64,000 nucleotides of DNA from Desulfobacteraceae bacterium. GTDB lineage: Bacteria; Desulfobacterota; Desulfobacteria; Desulfobacterales; Desulfobacteraceae. Shown piece after piece: positions 8,532 to 16,188 of the stretch (positions within the stretch are counted from its first letter, which is position 1; every line of letters starts with the position of its first letter). The position numbers and the translations under genes were made by a program. The stretch is from contig JADGEQ010000032.1 in NCBI GenBank assembly GCA_016744295.1, positions 16,496-80,495 on the forward strand. Reading direction: 5' to 3'. Below the pieces are notes generated by a model, which was not told the DNA's origin, did not search any database, and saw only the letters and a program-made list of their open reading frames with translations.

Positions 8532-10115
8532 ATGTCATTTGATGAACTTGGCCTTCGGGTCGAATTGCTTAAGGCCGTTAAATCTAAAGGGTATGCCACC
8601 CCCACCCCCATTCAGAACCAGGTTATTCCGGCAATTCTTTCCGGGCGGGATATTCTTGCCCGGGCCCAGACAGGAACTGGTAAAACAGATGCATTTGCAC
8701 TCCCCCTGGTCGAAATTTTGAGCCGCAATACCAGTAAGAGAAGACACCCCAGGGCCCTTGTTCTGGCTCCCACCCGGGAACTTGCTCTCCAGGTGGGAGA
8801 GAGTATCAAGGCCTATGGCCGCCGGGTGTCCATTCGGTGCTCCGTGGTATACGGCGGGGTTAACATAGACCCCCAGATAGATAGATTAAAGCGGGGAATT
8901 GATATTCTTGTGGCCACACCGGGCCGCCTTCTGGATCTTGCCGGACACAGAAATGTGAATCTTTCCCAGATAGCGTTTTTGGTTTTTGATGAAGCCGACA
9001 GGATGCTGGATCTGGGATTCAGCGGGGAGATCTCCGAGGTTCTGGAGCTGGTTCCAACAGATCGAAGAACCATGCTTTTCTCCGCCACCTACACCCAGCA
9101 GATTCGGAACCTTGCCAAAAGAATGCTGGTGGAACCGGAATATATCGAGGTGACACCCAGTAACACAGCAGCGGAATCCATTGTACAGAAGGTTCACCTG
9201 GTGGACAGTCCCCATAAGCGCGATTTGCTTATCCATTTGATTACCAAGGGGCGCTGGAGCCAGATACTGGTTTTTGTCCGGACAAGATTCGGGGCAAACA
9301 AGCTTACGGGAAAATTGCTTGATAAAGGAATATCCGCTGCTGCTCTCCACGGCAACAAGAGCCAGTCCTTTAGAACCCGTACCCTTAAAGAGTTCAAGAA
9401 CGGCGAGATCCGCACCCTCGTGGCAACGGATGTGGCCGCAAGGGGGCTTGACATCAGTAACCTGCCCCATGTGGTGAATTACGATATGCCCGAAGTGCCG
9501 GAGGATTATGTTCATCGCATCGGCCGGACCGGTCGGGCAGGCGTCAGCGGTATTGCTGTTTCCCTTGTCTGTCCAAAAGAAAGGGGGCATTTAAAGGCCA
9601 TTGAAAAACTGCTTGGGCAAAAAATTCCCATGGAAGAGGTCAGCGGCTTTACCATTGGGGGGGAAGTGCCGGATTATGTTCTTTTGCGTCCCAATAATCC
9701 TTCCAGTGAAAAAAAGGCTAGTAAGGCCATTCGAGAGATTGTCGAGCAAAGAAAGATTTCAAAACAGCGGGGTAAGGCCCCCGAAGAAACCCCTTCCGAC
9801 AAAAAGACCAAATCCAGATTTACAGGAAAAAATGACAAGCCCAGGAGCGCTGATAAATCCAGGAGCGCTGATAAATCCAGGAGCGGTGACAAATCACGGA
9901 GCAGTGACAGGTCTCGGAATAGCGACAAGTACTGGGATAGTGACAAGGGTCGGAATAGAGACAAGTACTGGGATAGCGATAAGCCCCGGAGCAATGACAA
10001 ATCTCGGAGTAGTAATAAGCCCCGGAGCAGTGATAAGTTTGGAAAAAAATCGTCACGATCCGGATCCTTTTCACCGCAATCATCCAAAAAAGGTAATTCC
10101 AGAGGGCGACGATAA
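8532..10115 (+). CDS. rhlE: DEAD-box ATP-dependent RNA helicase, RhlE-like
   Basis: A 527-residue RNA helicase with the full DEAD-box set: Q motif (GYATPTPIQNQVIP), Walker A AQTGTGKT, PTRELA, TPGR, DEAD (VFDEADRML), SAT (LFSATYT), ATDVAARGLD and HRIGRTGRAG. The core ends near residue 385. The tail is a hydrophilic Arg/Ser/Asp/Lys extension built of 18-bp units, probably an RNA-binding tail that tethers the helicase to structured RNA, as in other DEAD-box proteins. Likely roles are ribosome assembly or mRNA turnover. The gene appears monocistronic: 186 bp precede it and the next gene has its own promoter. Confidence 0.95.
   Translation: MSFDELGLRVELLKAVKSKGYATPTPIQNQVIPAILSGRDILARAQTGTGKTDAFALPLVEILSRNTSKRRHPRALVLAPTRELALQVGESIKAYGRRVSIRCSVVYGGVNIDPQIDRLKRGIDILVATPGRLLDLAGHRNVNLSQIAFLVFDEADRMLDLGFSGEISEVLELVPTDRRTMLFSATYTQQIRNLAKRMLVEPEYIEVTPSNTAAESIVQKVHLVDSPHKRDLLIHLITKGRWSQILVFVRTRFGANKLTGKLLDKGISAAALHGNKSQSFRTRTLKEFKNGEIRTLVATDVAARGLDISNLPHVVNYDMPEVPEDYVHRIGRTGRAGVSGIAVSLVCPKERGHLKAIEKLLGQKIPMEEVSGFTIGGEVPDYVLLRPNNPSSEKKASKAIREIVEQRKISKQRGKAPEETPSDKKTKSRFTGKNDKPRSADKSRSADKSRSGDKSRSSDRSRNSDKYWDSDKGRNRDKYWDSDKPRSNDKSRSSNKPRSSDKFGKKSSRSGSFSPQSSKKGNSRGRR
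9834..10031 (+). repeat. 18-bp in-frame tandem repeats in the helicase tail
   Basis: Eleven consecutive 18-bp units from 9834 encode hexapeptides of the form (D/N)K-x-R-S-x. The first four are nearly identical (DKPRSA, DKSRSA, DKSRSG, DKSRSS). Later units diverge, and two identical DKYWDS units alternate with DKGRNR. The gradient from near-identical to diverged copies indicates repeated duplication within the gene. Confidence 0.9.
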
Positions 10116-10454
10116 CAGATTTTCAATGTGCCATGGCGCGATTGAAGATTCAGTCGCTCCATGGTCAGTCTCCCCATGGCGCCACTTCCATGGCCTGTCT
10201 GCATTTGCAATATACTTTTTTTATCATGGATTTTTTAAATTTTATTGACAAAAATGAAGTTGATATCTTATATTGACAAATCGTCAATAGTCCTACTCCC
10301 CAAAAATGCCTTGAGCACTTATTGTCTGGTTATAAACTGGTTCGATTGTTCCTATACTATTTTCTGATGCGAGGTTAAGTTTTTCAAAAAACGGCTCCCT
10401 GGCCTAGGACGAATTCCTGTTTTTAAACCTGATATATAAAAAAAGGAGGCAATT
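10116..10454 (+). promoter_or_regulatory. Promoter and palindrome before the unknown three-gene operon
   Basis: This 339-bp gap holds no convincing gene. TTGACA at 10245-10250 and TTATAT at 10268-10273 are separated by 17 bp, a strong sigma-70-type promoter. Directly after the -10 box lies TATTGAC-AAATC-GTCAATA (10271-10289), a perfect 7-5-7 inverted repeat overlapping the expected start site, well placed for a repressor. The leader would be about 170 nt long and ends with AAAAGGAGG before ATG 10455. The upstream part (10131-10193) contains four CCATGG hexamers. No terminator with a T-tract was recognised after the helicase. Confidence 0.65.
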
Positions 10455-11246
10455 ATGGCAGATGGAACAAGTGCAGCAGTAACAGAGGCTGCCAGGTTAG
10501 ATGAAATTGGTTTTCCCGAGTTTACCTGTAAATTGATAACCGATGTGTTTGATGCTTTGGTGTCGGCTAACATAAGGCAGACAGAGGCCTATGTGGAGCT
10601 TTTGCGGGCGGTTTCCCAATCCCTGACCGAGTATATCAATAATACCAAGGATGACATTGACGGGGAACAGATTTTGCAATTTCTGGCCCGGGTGCTGCCG
10701 CCCGATGATCCCGGTACTGCTGAAACCCCCACAAAAGTGGTTGATGGCGCTTCCCTTGCCGAGGCAGATGTCACTGCTTTGAATACTGCCTTGGCCTTAC
10801 CTGAGGAGACTGTTCCCGGTGACAACACAGTTGCTGTAGCAGGTCCTTTGGACAAGAGCGGTGTAACTGCCATCATGGATGCGGTGGCCATCCGTCTAGC
10901 CGCCAACAAGTATGATATTCTCAAAGAGATGGTTAAACAGGGCATTTTGCGCATTGTGGTCGAAAGCGGCAAAATTGAAACACGTCTAACCTTTACAACC
11001 TATGGGTCCAGTTTTTATCAGAAAAACAGCAGTTCCTACCACCGGGACAACTTCCGTTTCAAAGCAAAGGCAAGAACCGGTGGGTTGCTTTCCTTGTGGG
11101 GAAAGGCATCTGCCTCAACCTCCTATTCCAGTATTAATATCAGGACCACCAAGGAGACCCAGCGGGATATCTCCGGTAGCCGGGTGCAAATATTCGGTGG
11201 TGTGACCCTTAATATTAAAACCGATTATCTGCCGCTGAGCCAATAG
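10455..11246 (+). CDS. Uncharacterised protein, first gene of a three-gene operon
   Basis: A 263-residue protein I do not recognise. It has no signal peptide or membrane helix. Residues about 18-60 (IGFPEFTCKLITDVFDALVSANI...) form a likely amphipathic helix pair, and about 145-180 another helix ending in LKEMVKQGILRIVVESGKIETRLTF. The C-terminal 85 residues are rich in Ser, Thr and Gly with alternating hydrophobic residues, suggesting beta structure. The next protein shares both conserved blocks, so the two are paralogues. AAAAGGAGG precedes the ATG. A promoter with a palindrome controls the operon. The function is unknown; a self-assembling or structural role is only a guess. Confidence 0.7.
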   Translation: MADGTSAAVTEAARLDEIGFPEFTCKLITDVFDALVSANIRQTEAYVELLRAVSQSLTEYINNTKDDIDGEQILQFLARVLPPDDPGTAETPTKVVDGASLAEADVTALNTALALPEETVPGDNTVAVAGPLDKSGVTAIMDAVAIRLAANKYDILKEMVKQGILRIVVESGKIETRLTFTTYGSSFYQKNSSSYHRDNFRFKAKARTGGLLSLWGKASASTSYSSINIRTTKETQRDISGSRVQIFGGVTLNIKTDYLPLSQ

Positions 11247-11257
11247 GGGGAATGGGT

Positions 11258-12040
11258 ATGGCTGATGTGGAAAGTCCGGTTCAAGTTGGTTTTGCAGAGT
11301 TCATCGCCCGGTTGATATCCGAGGTTTTTGATTCGGTGATCACAAGTCAGATTGACCAGGAACAGCGATATGCTGAAATGGTTGCTTCGGCAGCCCTTAC
11401 CGAAGATGCCTATGCTGTTCAGCAGATAGGTGATTCCGATGTTGCAGCGGAAATCCCGTCTCTTTTTCCTCCCCGCCAGGAGGACAAAGATAAGCCAGAC
11501 GCCATATATTCGGGATCCCCCTATCTGCCTGACAGGAAAGATCAGGAAGAGAGCCCTCCTTTGCTGGCTGTTCTTGGCATTAAATTGAGCAAAGAAAACC
11601 TGACCGAGGAAGGGGGGGGGCTGTTTTTGAATCAACGGGCGGTTGATGCCGTGTACGAGAAGGTCAGGCGTCAAATGGCTGCAATTCATCTGGGGCTTGT
11701 TAAACAAATTATTTCCCGGGGATTGCCCCGGGTTGTGGTTGATTCCGGTAAAATTAACGGAAAGCTGACCTTTCATCTTACGGAATCGACATTAAGCCAG
11801 GCAATGGAATCCGGGACAGAAAAAAATGCAGCTGTTGCCACTGAAACAAAAATCGGTTCCATGGCAAGGGCCTCGGTACTGAGTGGCAGTACGAAAAGTG
11901 TATTTACCCTGCCCAGGGCACGTATTCTGCCCAATGTTAAGCTAATGGTCAAACAAGCCGATGACACCTCTCCCCAGAGTTCTCAGGTCAAGGCCAATGT
12001 TTATGGCGAAGTTGAAATAACATTTAAAACAATAACATGA
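11258..12040 (+). CDS. Uncharacterised protein, paralogue of the 10455 product
   Basis: A 260-residue protein. I chose ATG 11258 rather than 11252 because AGGGGG lies 7 bases before it. It repeats the organisation of the upstream product: N-terminal VGFAEFIARLISEVFDSVITSQI, a variable acidic middle, then LVKQIISRGLPRVVVDSGKINGKLTFHL and a beta-rich C-terminus. Identity looks modest, so the duplication is old. It begins 11 bp after its paralogue and overlaps the following gene by 4 bp (ATGA), so all three are expected to be made together. No catalytic motif, signal peptide or membrane helix is evident. Confidence 0.7.
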   Translation: MADVESPVQVGFAEFIARLISEVFDSVITSQIDQEQRYAEMVASAALTEDAYAVQQIGDSDVAAEIPSLFPPRQEDKDKPDAIYSGSPYLPDRKDQEESPPLLAVLGIKLSKENLTEEGGGLFLNQRAVDAVYEKVRRQMAAIHLGLVKQIISRGLPRVVVDSGKINGKLTFHLTESTLSQAMESGTEKNAAVATETKIGSMARASVLSGSTKSVFTLPRARILPNVKLMVKQADDTSPQSSQVKANVYGEVEITFKTIT

Positions 12041-12729
12041 GCGAACAAGAAAACATTCCTAAAACCATGGGTGATTTTGTCACTTTGCTGATTCGTGAAA
12101 TATCCCAGTCTATTTCCCTGGCAAGATATGAAGCGCCGCTCATTCAGGTACAGCAGGTTCGGGTTCGTTTTGGTGAAGAGGGGGGCAGCGATTCTGTGAT
12201 TGAGAATCGCTACCCTTTTATGGCCAATGGGTGGGATGTCGAAATGGAGCTGGATGGCAAGCTTCAGGCTCGGTTATATGGAAAACCCCTGCCGCCGATA
12301 CCGCCGAAACATGCGCTTTTGGATATATTTGGTGATCATCCTGTCTCTCATATTAAAGGGGTCAATACAAATTGGGCGTCTTTTCTCCAGGGGCACAAGG
12401 TTGAAACCATTGGCAGTCTTGCCGCAATTTCCGGGGCAGCGCTTCAGGTTCTTGCCCGGGAAAGAAGATCTGTTACCCTTTGGGAGATTCATGGCAAGGC
12501 AAGACTGTTAACAAGCGAAGTGCCTTTCTTTCCATCAAGTTCCCTTGATGCAGAAAATCTTTATGCCATACTGAAAATGGCACCAGACGGGCTTTTAGAT
12601 CGTGTCGGTATCCATAAAACATCCATGGCCGAAATACAGCGGCTTTCGGACACCATGGAGATTCTGGCCATTGTTGTTGATAGTAAGGTACTAAAGACAG
12701 TGCAGTTGGGGGATCTTTTAATCCGTTAA
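12037..12729 (+). CDS. Uncharacterised protein with a helix-hairpin-helix-like segment
   Basis: A 230-residue soluble protein, third in the operon and coupled to the second by an ATGA overlap. Its N-terminus (TMGDFVTLLIREISQSISLARYEAPLIQ) faintly resembles the N-terminal helix of the two upstream paralogues. Residues about 105-135 (VSHIKGVNTNWASFLQGHKVETIGSLAAI) resemble a helix-hairpin-helix of the DUF4332/RadA kind, which can bind DNA or serve as a protein contact. The rest is not recognised. A role as adaptor for the two paralogues is possible but unproven. Confidence 0.68.
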   Translation: MSEQENIPKTMGDFVTLLIREISQSISLARYEAPLIQVQQVRVRFGEEGGSDSVIENRYPFMANGWDVEMELDGKLQARLYGKPLPPIPPKHALLDIFGDHPVSHIKGVNTNWASFLQGHKVETIGSLAAISGAALQVLARERRSVTLWEIHGKARLLTSEVPFFPSSSLDAENLYAILKMAPDGLLDRVGIHKTSMAEIQRLSDTMEILAIVVDSKVLKTVQLGDLLIR

Positions 12730-12898
12730 CCCCATGGCAGATTCTTCCTGGAATCTTTTTTTATTCCCACCCTTCATCTGAAAAGGAAAAACTTTGTTTG
12801 CATTGGGTGATAATTTGGATAAGATGGGGGTTAGTGAAAAATGCTTCAAATACAAATAAAAGACGGGTGATTTCCCCAGTGGGTGTAAGAAAATTGAA

Positions 12899-13372
12899 AT
12901 GATGATAACCCGGACAGATACAATTGAAGCGATAATCCCGATTTTCCGAGAGTATTTAATGGGCATGAGTCAGTTCTATAAGATTATGGATATTCATTCC
13001 TGGTGTGAAGGTGCCGTGAAAAATTTACAAAAATATTCCAGGGCAGATGATCGGCTGATTTACATTCTAAAGGGATCCGAGTCTATCATTGGGTTTGCCT
13101 TGGTAAATAAGCACTTCCGGTTCAATCAAGACGGATTTGCCATTTCCGAGTTTTATATTCAAAAAAAATCTGAGAGGCAAGGGTGTGGGCGGAGACTGGC
13201 TGAATATGTATTTACCCAGCATCCCGGTAATTGGGAAGTCGCCGTCACATCCAATAACAAAGGCGCGCTCCTGTTTTGGAACCAGGTTGTCTTGTCTTAC
13301 ACAGCCGGTGATTTTATGGAGAAAAAGACCCCTTCCTTTAGGGGAGATGGATTTTTATTCAACAACCAATAG
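12899..13372 (+). CDS. GNAT family N-acetyltransferase
   Basis: A 157-residue acetyltransferase of the GNAT fold. The acetyl-CoA motif region is visible as ISEFYIQKKSERQGCGRRLAEYVF, with the Q/RxxGxG/A-type loop as RQGCGRR, followed by WEVAVTSNNKGALLFWNQV, the usual motif B with Asn and the Phe-Trp pair. The substrate cannot be told from sequence. The ATG at 12899 is followed by a second ATG; the upstream ribosome site (GGGTGTAAG) is weak. It stands alone, 169 bp after the unknown operon and 239 bp before the next gene. Confidence 0.8.
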   Translation: MMITRTDTIEAIIPIFREYLMGMSQFYKIMDIHSWCEGAVKNLQKYSRADDRLIYILKGSESIIGFALVNKHFRFNQDGFAISEFYIQKKSERQGCGRRLAEYVFTQHPGNWEVAVTSNNKGALLFWNQVVLSYTAGDFMEKKTPSFRGDGFLFNNQ

Positions 13373-13611
13373 GAAATCCATATTCAGGCGTTTTTATCTT
13401 GTTTAGCCTTGTTTCGCTTCGGTTATATTTTGGATTTCGCATATAGTGATGTGAGACTGCTTTGATTATTTGTTTTTTTCATGGTAGAATTAATGGTTTT
13501 TGAAAAATGATCGGAACATTCAGTGAATCATAGTTGGTGTAGTGAACCACTGATAGTGCATCACTGCATTATAAACTGTGACAAAATTTAAGTTTAAATA
13601 AGGACAATCAT

Positions 13612-14076
13612 ATGACCAATAATGATGTTTTGCGCCGGATTCGCTATGTCTTTGATTTTAGCGATTCGAAAATGATTGCTGTGTTTGGCATGGCAGACCA
13701 TATGGTAACCCGGAGTGAGATCAGCGATTGGCTGAAAAAAGAGGATGACCCGGCTTATCAGGAATGTAGCGATACCCTTTTGGCTATCTTTCTTAATGGG
13801 TTGATCAATTATAAACGGGGTAAAAAAGAGGGGGGCCAGCTTCTGCCGGAGCAGGTATTAACAAATAATATTATTTTTAGAAAATTAAGAATTGCACTGG
13901 ATCTGAAAACCGACGATATCATTGAGATCATGGGGCTGACCCAAATTTCTATCAGCAAGCACGAACTAAGCGCATTTTTCAGAAAGCCCGAGAACAGGCA
14001 TTATCGTGGTTGCAAAGACCAGGTTCTGCGGAATTTTTTAAAAGGTGTGCAGTTAAAATATCGCCCTGAAGTTTAA
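13612..14076 (+). CDS. DUF1456 family protein (YehS-like)
   Basis: A 154-residue protein made of two similar halves, each starting N(D/I)xxxRxxR(I/Y) and containing the pattern xx(D)xx(I)xxx(F/M)GxxxxxSxxExxxxF. The repeats are LRRIRYVFDFSDSKMIAVFG and FRKLRIALDLKTDDIIEIMG. This duplication is the hallmark of DUF1456/YehS, a small cytosolic family of unknown function. Its length matches the family. AAGGACAATC lies just before the ATG. The next small gene begins 24 bp downstream and is probably co-transcribed. Confidence 0.85.
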   Translation: MTNNDVLRRIRYVFDFSDSKMIAVFGMADHMVTRSEISDWLKKEDDPAYQECSDTLLAIFLNGLINYKRGKKEGGQLLPEQVLTNNIIFRKLRIALDLKTDDIIEIMGLTQISISKHELSAFFRKPENRHYRGCKDQVLRNFLKGVQLKYRPEV

Positions 14077-14100
14077 GTTTTAAATTAATAGGAGCATGTT

Positions 14101-14421
14101 ATGAACCTTTATTGGACCAGTGTTGAAGTTGATATTGTTAACCCTTCGGCCTATGAAGATTGTGTGGGCGGTTTTGTTTATTTGTTCTTAAATGCCCATG
14201 ATGTACGGGAAGCCATTCCTAAAATCGAGGCCGCCCTTGCAGAAGAGGATCTTCGAATAAATCAGATAGAGTTTGTGGCACTATATGATGAAGTCCCCTG
14301 GGATACGGAAGAGGAGCAGATTCTCTATGATTCATTGGCCAAACAAGCAAGTGAGAGTGAAGAGGTCATCTGGGATGAAATATTTGCCTATGAATCAAAG
14401 GATGAACAAGAGGACGAATAA
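14101..14421 (+). CDS. Small acidic protein of unknown function
   Basis: A 106-residue, strongly acidic soluble protein. The first 70 residues look like a compact alpha/beta domain (LYWTSVEVDIVN..., FVYLFLNAHDVREAIPKIEAALAEEDLRINQIEFVALYDEVPW), and the tail is mostly Glu, Asp and Ser. TAGGAGCATGTT precedes the ATG. The gene follows the DUF1456 gene by 24 bp. I do not recognise a named family. No metal or catalytic motif is evident. Confidence 0.65.
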   Translation: MNLYWTSVEVDIVNPSAYEDCVGGFVYLFLNAHDVREAIPKIEAALAEEDLRINQIEFVALYDEVPWDTEEEQILYDSLAKQASESEEVIWDEIFAYESKDEQEDE

Positions 14422-14488
14422 GAGGCTGAATCAAATGATGAATAAGGGGCTTTCGTCTTTTTTATAGATGTTTTTTAAGGGGGATTCG

Positions 14489-15421
14489 ATGAAAAATATA
14501 TTGATTGCCGGGGCATCCGGTTTTGTGGGAAAATATCTTGCAAACCAATTTCTTGCCGAGGGTTTCTCTGTAACCGGCCTGGGTACCTCTCTGGATCATC
14601 CCCTTAATCAGTCCCCAAAAGATCAATCTGGACAGCAATTTGAAAATTTTAAATGGATATCCGCTGATACCACCAGGGAAGGTGACTGGCAGAATCATGT
14701 AGCTGTTGCTGATATTGTGATTAATCTGGCTGGTAGAAATATTTTTAAACCCTGGACTAAAAAATACAAGCAGGCCATCTATGATTCCAGAATTTTGACA
14801 ACAAAGCATTTGGTGGATGCCATGGAAAAAGGAAAGCCCGTTAAACTATTGAATGCCTCCGCTGTGGGGTATTATGGTGACCGGGGTGAGACAGTTTTGT
14901 CCGAGACAGATCCGGTCGGATCTGATTTTTTGGCAATAGTGTGTCAAGACTGGGAAACCCGAGCCCTTGAAGCCTTGAAAAAAGAGGTTCTTGTCTGCTG
15001 CATGCGTTTTGGTGTGGTGCTGGGGAACGAAGGGGCTCTGTCTGTTATGACCCCGGCCTTTAACTGGTTTGTGGGGGGACCTTTGGGCAATGGCAGCCAA
15101 TGGTTTCCCTGGATACATATCCATGATTTGTACAGGGCTATTAAGTTTTTAATGGATGATTCGGATCTTAGGGGAACCTTTAATTTTACAGGTCCGGGGA
15201 TGGTGCGCCAAAAGGATTTTGCAAAGGCGTTGGGAAACGCTTTGAACAGGCCTGCCATCTTTCCGGCTCCGGCGTTTATGGTGAAGCTTATGATGGGAGA
15301 CCTGGGGGCTTCACTGCTCCAAAGTCAGAAAGCGCTCCCCCAAAGACTGACAGACCTGGGATTTGAATTTGAGTTTCAGACCCCCGGGGTTGCCCTGGCC
15401 AATATTTTTACAAAACAATAA
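14489..15421 (+). CDS. TIGR01777 family NAD(P)-dependent epimerase (YfcH-like)
   Basis: A 310-residue short-chain dehydrogenase-like protein. ATG 14489 was chosen because AAGGGGG lies 5 bases upstream; the ATG at 14468 lacks a site. NAD(P) binding is shown by ILIAGASGFVGKYLANQF, and the family motif SAVGYYGDRGE contains the Tyr of the active site. INLAGRNIFKPW and the C-terminal LxxLGFxFxxP-type ending also match. Physiological substrates of the family are not known. A second copy of this domain occurs as the C-terminal half of the 31947 product. Confidence 0.88.
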   Translation: MKNILIAGASGFVGKYLANQFLAEGFSVTGLGTSLDHPLNQSPKDQSGQQFENFKWISADTTREGDWQNHVAVADIVINLAGRNIFKPWTKKYKQAIYDSRILTTKHLVDAMEKGKPVKLLNASAVGYYGDRGETVLSETDPVGSDFLAIVCQDWETRALEALKKEVLVCCMRFGVVLGNEGALSVMTPAFNWFVGGPLGNGSQWFPWIHIHDLYRAIKFLMDDSDLRGTFNFTGPGMVRQKDFAKALGNALNRPAIFPAPAFMVKLMMGDLGASLLQSQKALPQRLTDLGFEFEFQTPGVALANIFTKQ

Positions 15422-15474
15422 AAATCTCTTCCATGGGGTCTTTAAATTTTAAAAAATTTGGTATACAAGTTGCT

Positions 15475-15500
15475 ATGTACTATTTAAATGTACTATTTAA
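15475..15500 (+). repeat. 13-bp direct repeat before the rubrerythrin-like gene
   Basis: The sequence ATGTACTATTTAA occurs twice in tandem (15475-15487 and 15488-15500). It lies 70-100 bp upstream of the ferritin-like gene and could be a regulatory site or a replication slip. Confidence 0.6.
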
Positions 15501-15510
15501 CTGTTAGTTG

Positions 15511-15525
15511 AAATAATAATTATTT
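15511..15525 (+). promoter_or_regulatory. PerR/Fur-type 7-1-7 box
   Basis: AAATAAT-A-ATTATTT is a perfect 7-1-7 inverted repeat, the geometry of PerR and Fur boxes (consensus TTATAATnATTATAA for PerR). It stands 46 bp before the start codon of a rubrerythrin-like protein, a typical peroxide-stress target in anaerobes. The function is inferred from shape and context; A/T-rich palindromes also occur by chance. Confidence 0.55.
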
Positions 15526-15571
15526 TGAAAAGATTAATATTAAATAACCCCCAACCAGGAGGAAAACAAAC

Positions 15572-16033
15572 ATGAAATTCGGATCAGTTGATGAAATACT
15601 AACCTTTGCCACTGACAGAGAAAAAGAAGCCGTTGAATTTTATGCATCCCTTGCAAAGCAGGCAACCCGTTCTTCCCTCAAGGAAACCTTTGTAAATTTT
15701 TCAAAGGAAGAAGAAAAGCATGTGGCGCTTCTGTCTGATATTTCCGGGAACAAGGAAAAAATTGATTCCTATGAATTTAAAACAATAACAGATCTGAAAA
15801 TCAGCGATTATCTGGTGGAAAAAGAGTACGAAGAGGGCATGCCAATGCCTGAAATTTTAAAACTTGCCATGAAAAAAGAAGAGGTTGCAGTTAAACTTTA
15901 TACGGACCTTGCCGGACAGACAGATAACGAAGATGCTAAAAAACTATTTTTGATCCTGGTTCAGGAAGAGGCAAAACACAAACTTGGTCTTGAAACCATG
16001 TATGATGATTATCTGGCTGACCAAGACAATTAA
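15572..16033 (+). CDS. Rubrerythrin-like ferritin-family protein
   Basis: A 153-residue four-helix-bundle protein with two di-iron half-sites: E at REKEAVEFY and EEEKH in the first pair of helices, and KKEEVAVKLY with EEAKH in the second. These Glu/ExxH patterns are those of rubrerythrins and related ferritin-like peroxidases. The C-terminal rubredoxin domain of true rubrerythrin is absent, so electrons must come from a separate carrier, perhaps one of the rubredoxins in this window. AGGAGG precedes the ATG by a normal distance. A PerR-like box lies upstream and a strong terminator follows. Confidence 0.85.
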   Translation: MKFGSVDEILTFATDREKEAVEFYASLAKQATRSSLKETFVNFSKEEEKHVALLSDISGNKEKIDSYEFKTITDLKISDYLVEKEYEEGMPMPEILKLAMKKEEVAVKLYTDLAGQTDNEDAKKLFLILVQEEAKHKLGLETMYDDYLADQDN

Positions 16034-16079
16034 TCGGATAATTGATCAAGATACTTGATCCCGGGATCATTGAGTCCAT

Positions 16080-16124
16080 AACGCAGGGGAATTGAATATA
16101 CGGTCAATTTTCCTGCGTTTTTTT
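16080..16124 (+). terminator. Rho-independent terminator after the rubrerythrin-like gene
   Basis: AACGCAGG pairs with CCTGCGTT, and the inner GGAATTGA pairs with TCAATTTT through G-U wobbles. A short loop separates the arms and a T-tract follows (16118-16124). It isolates the rubrerythrin-like unit from the acyl-CoA synthetase genes. Confidence 0.85.
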
Positions 16125-16188
16125 ACGGGAGCACCTGGCCTAGGCCTCCTTTCTTCCAGGATTTTTAATCCATACAAAAGGAAATACA

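Noticed and set aside
8886..9590. 234-residue open frame antisense to the DEAD-box helicase
   Set aside because: It lies wholly within a gene with all helicase motifs, has no ribosome site, and reads as a codon-shadow protein.
9601..10248. 215-residue plus-strand frame overlapping the helicase tail
   Set aside because: Its repetitive GALINPGA pattern is only the frame-shifted reading of the 18-bp repeats.
11225..11776. 183-residue antisense frame in the unknown operon
   Set aside because: It overlaps a coupled gene pair on the other strand and has no start signals.
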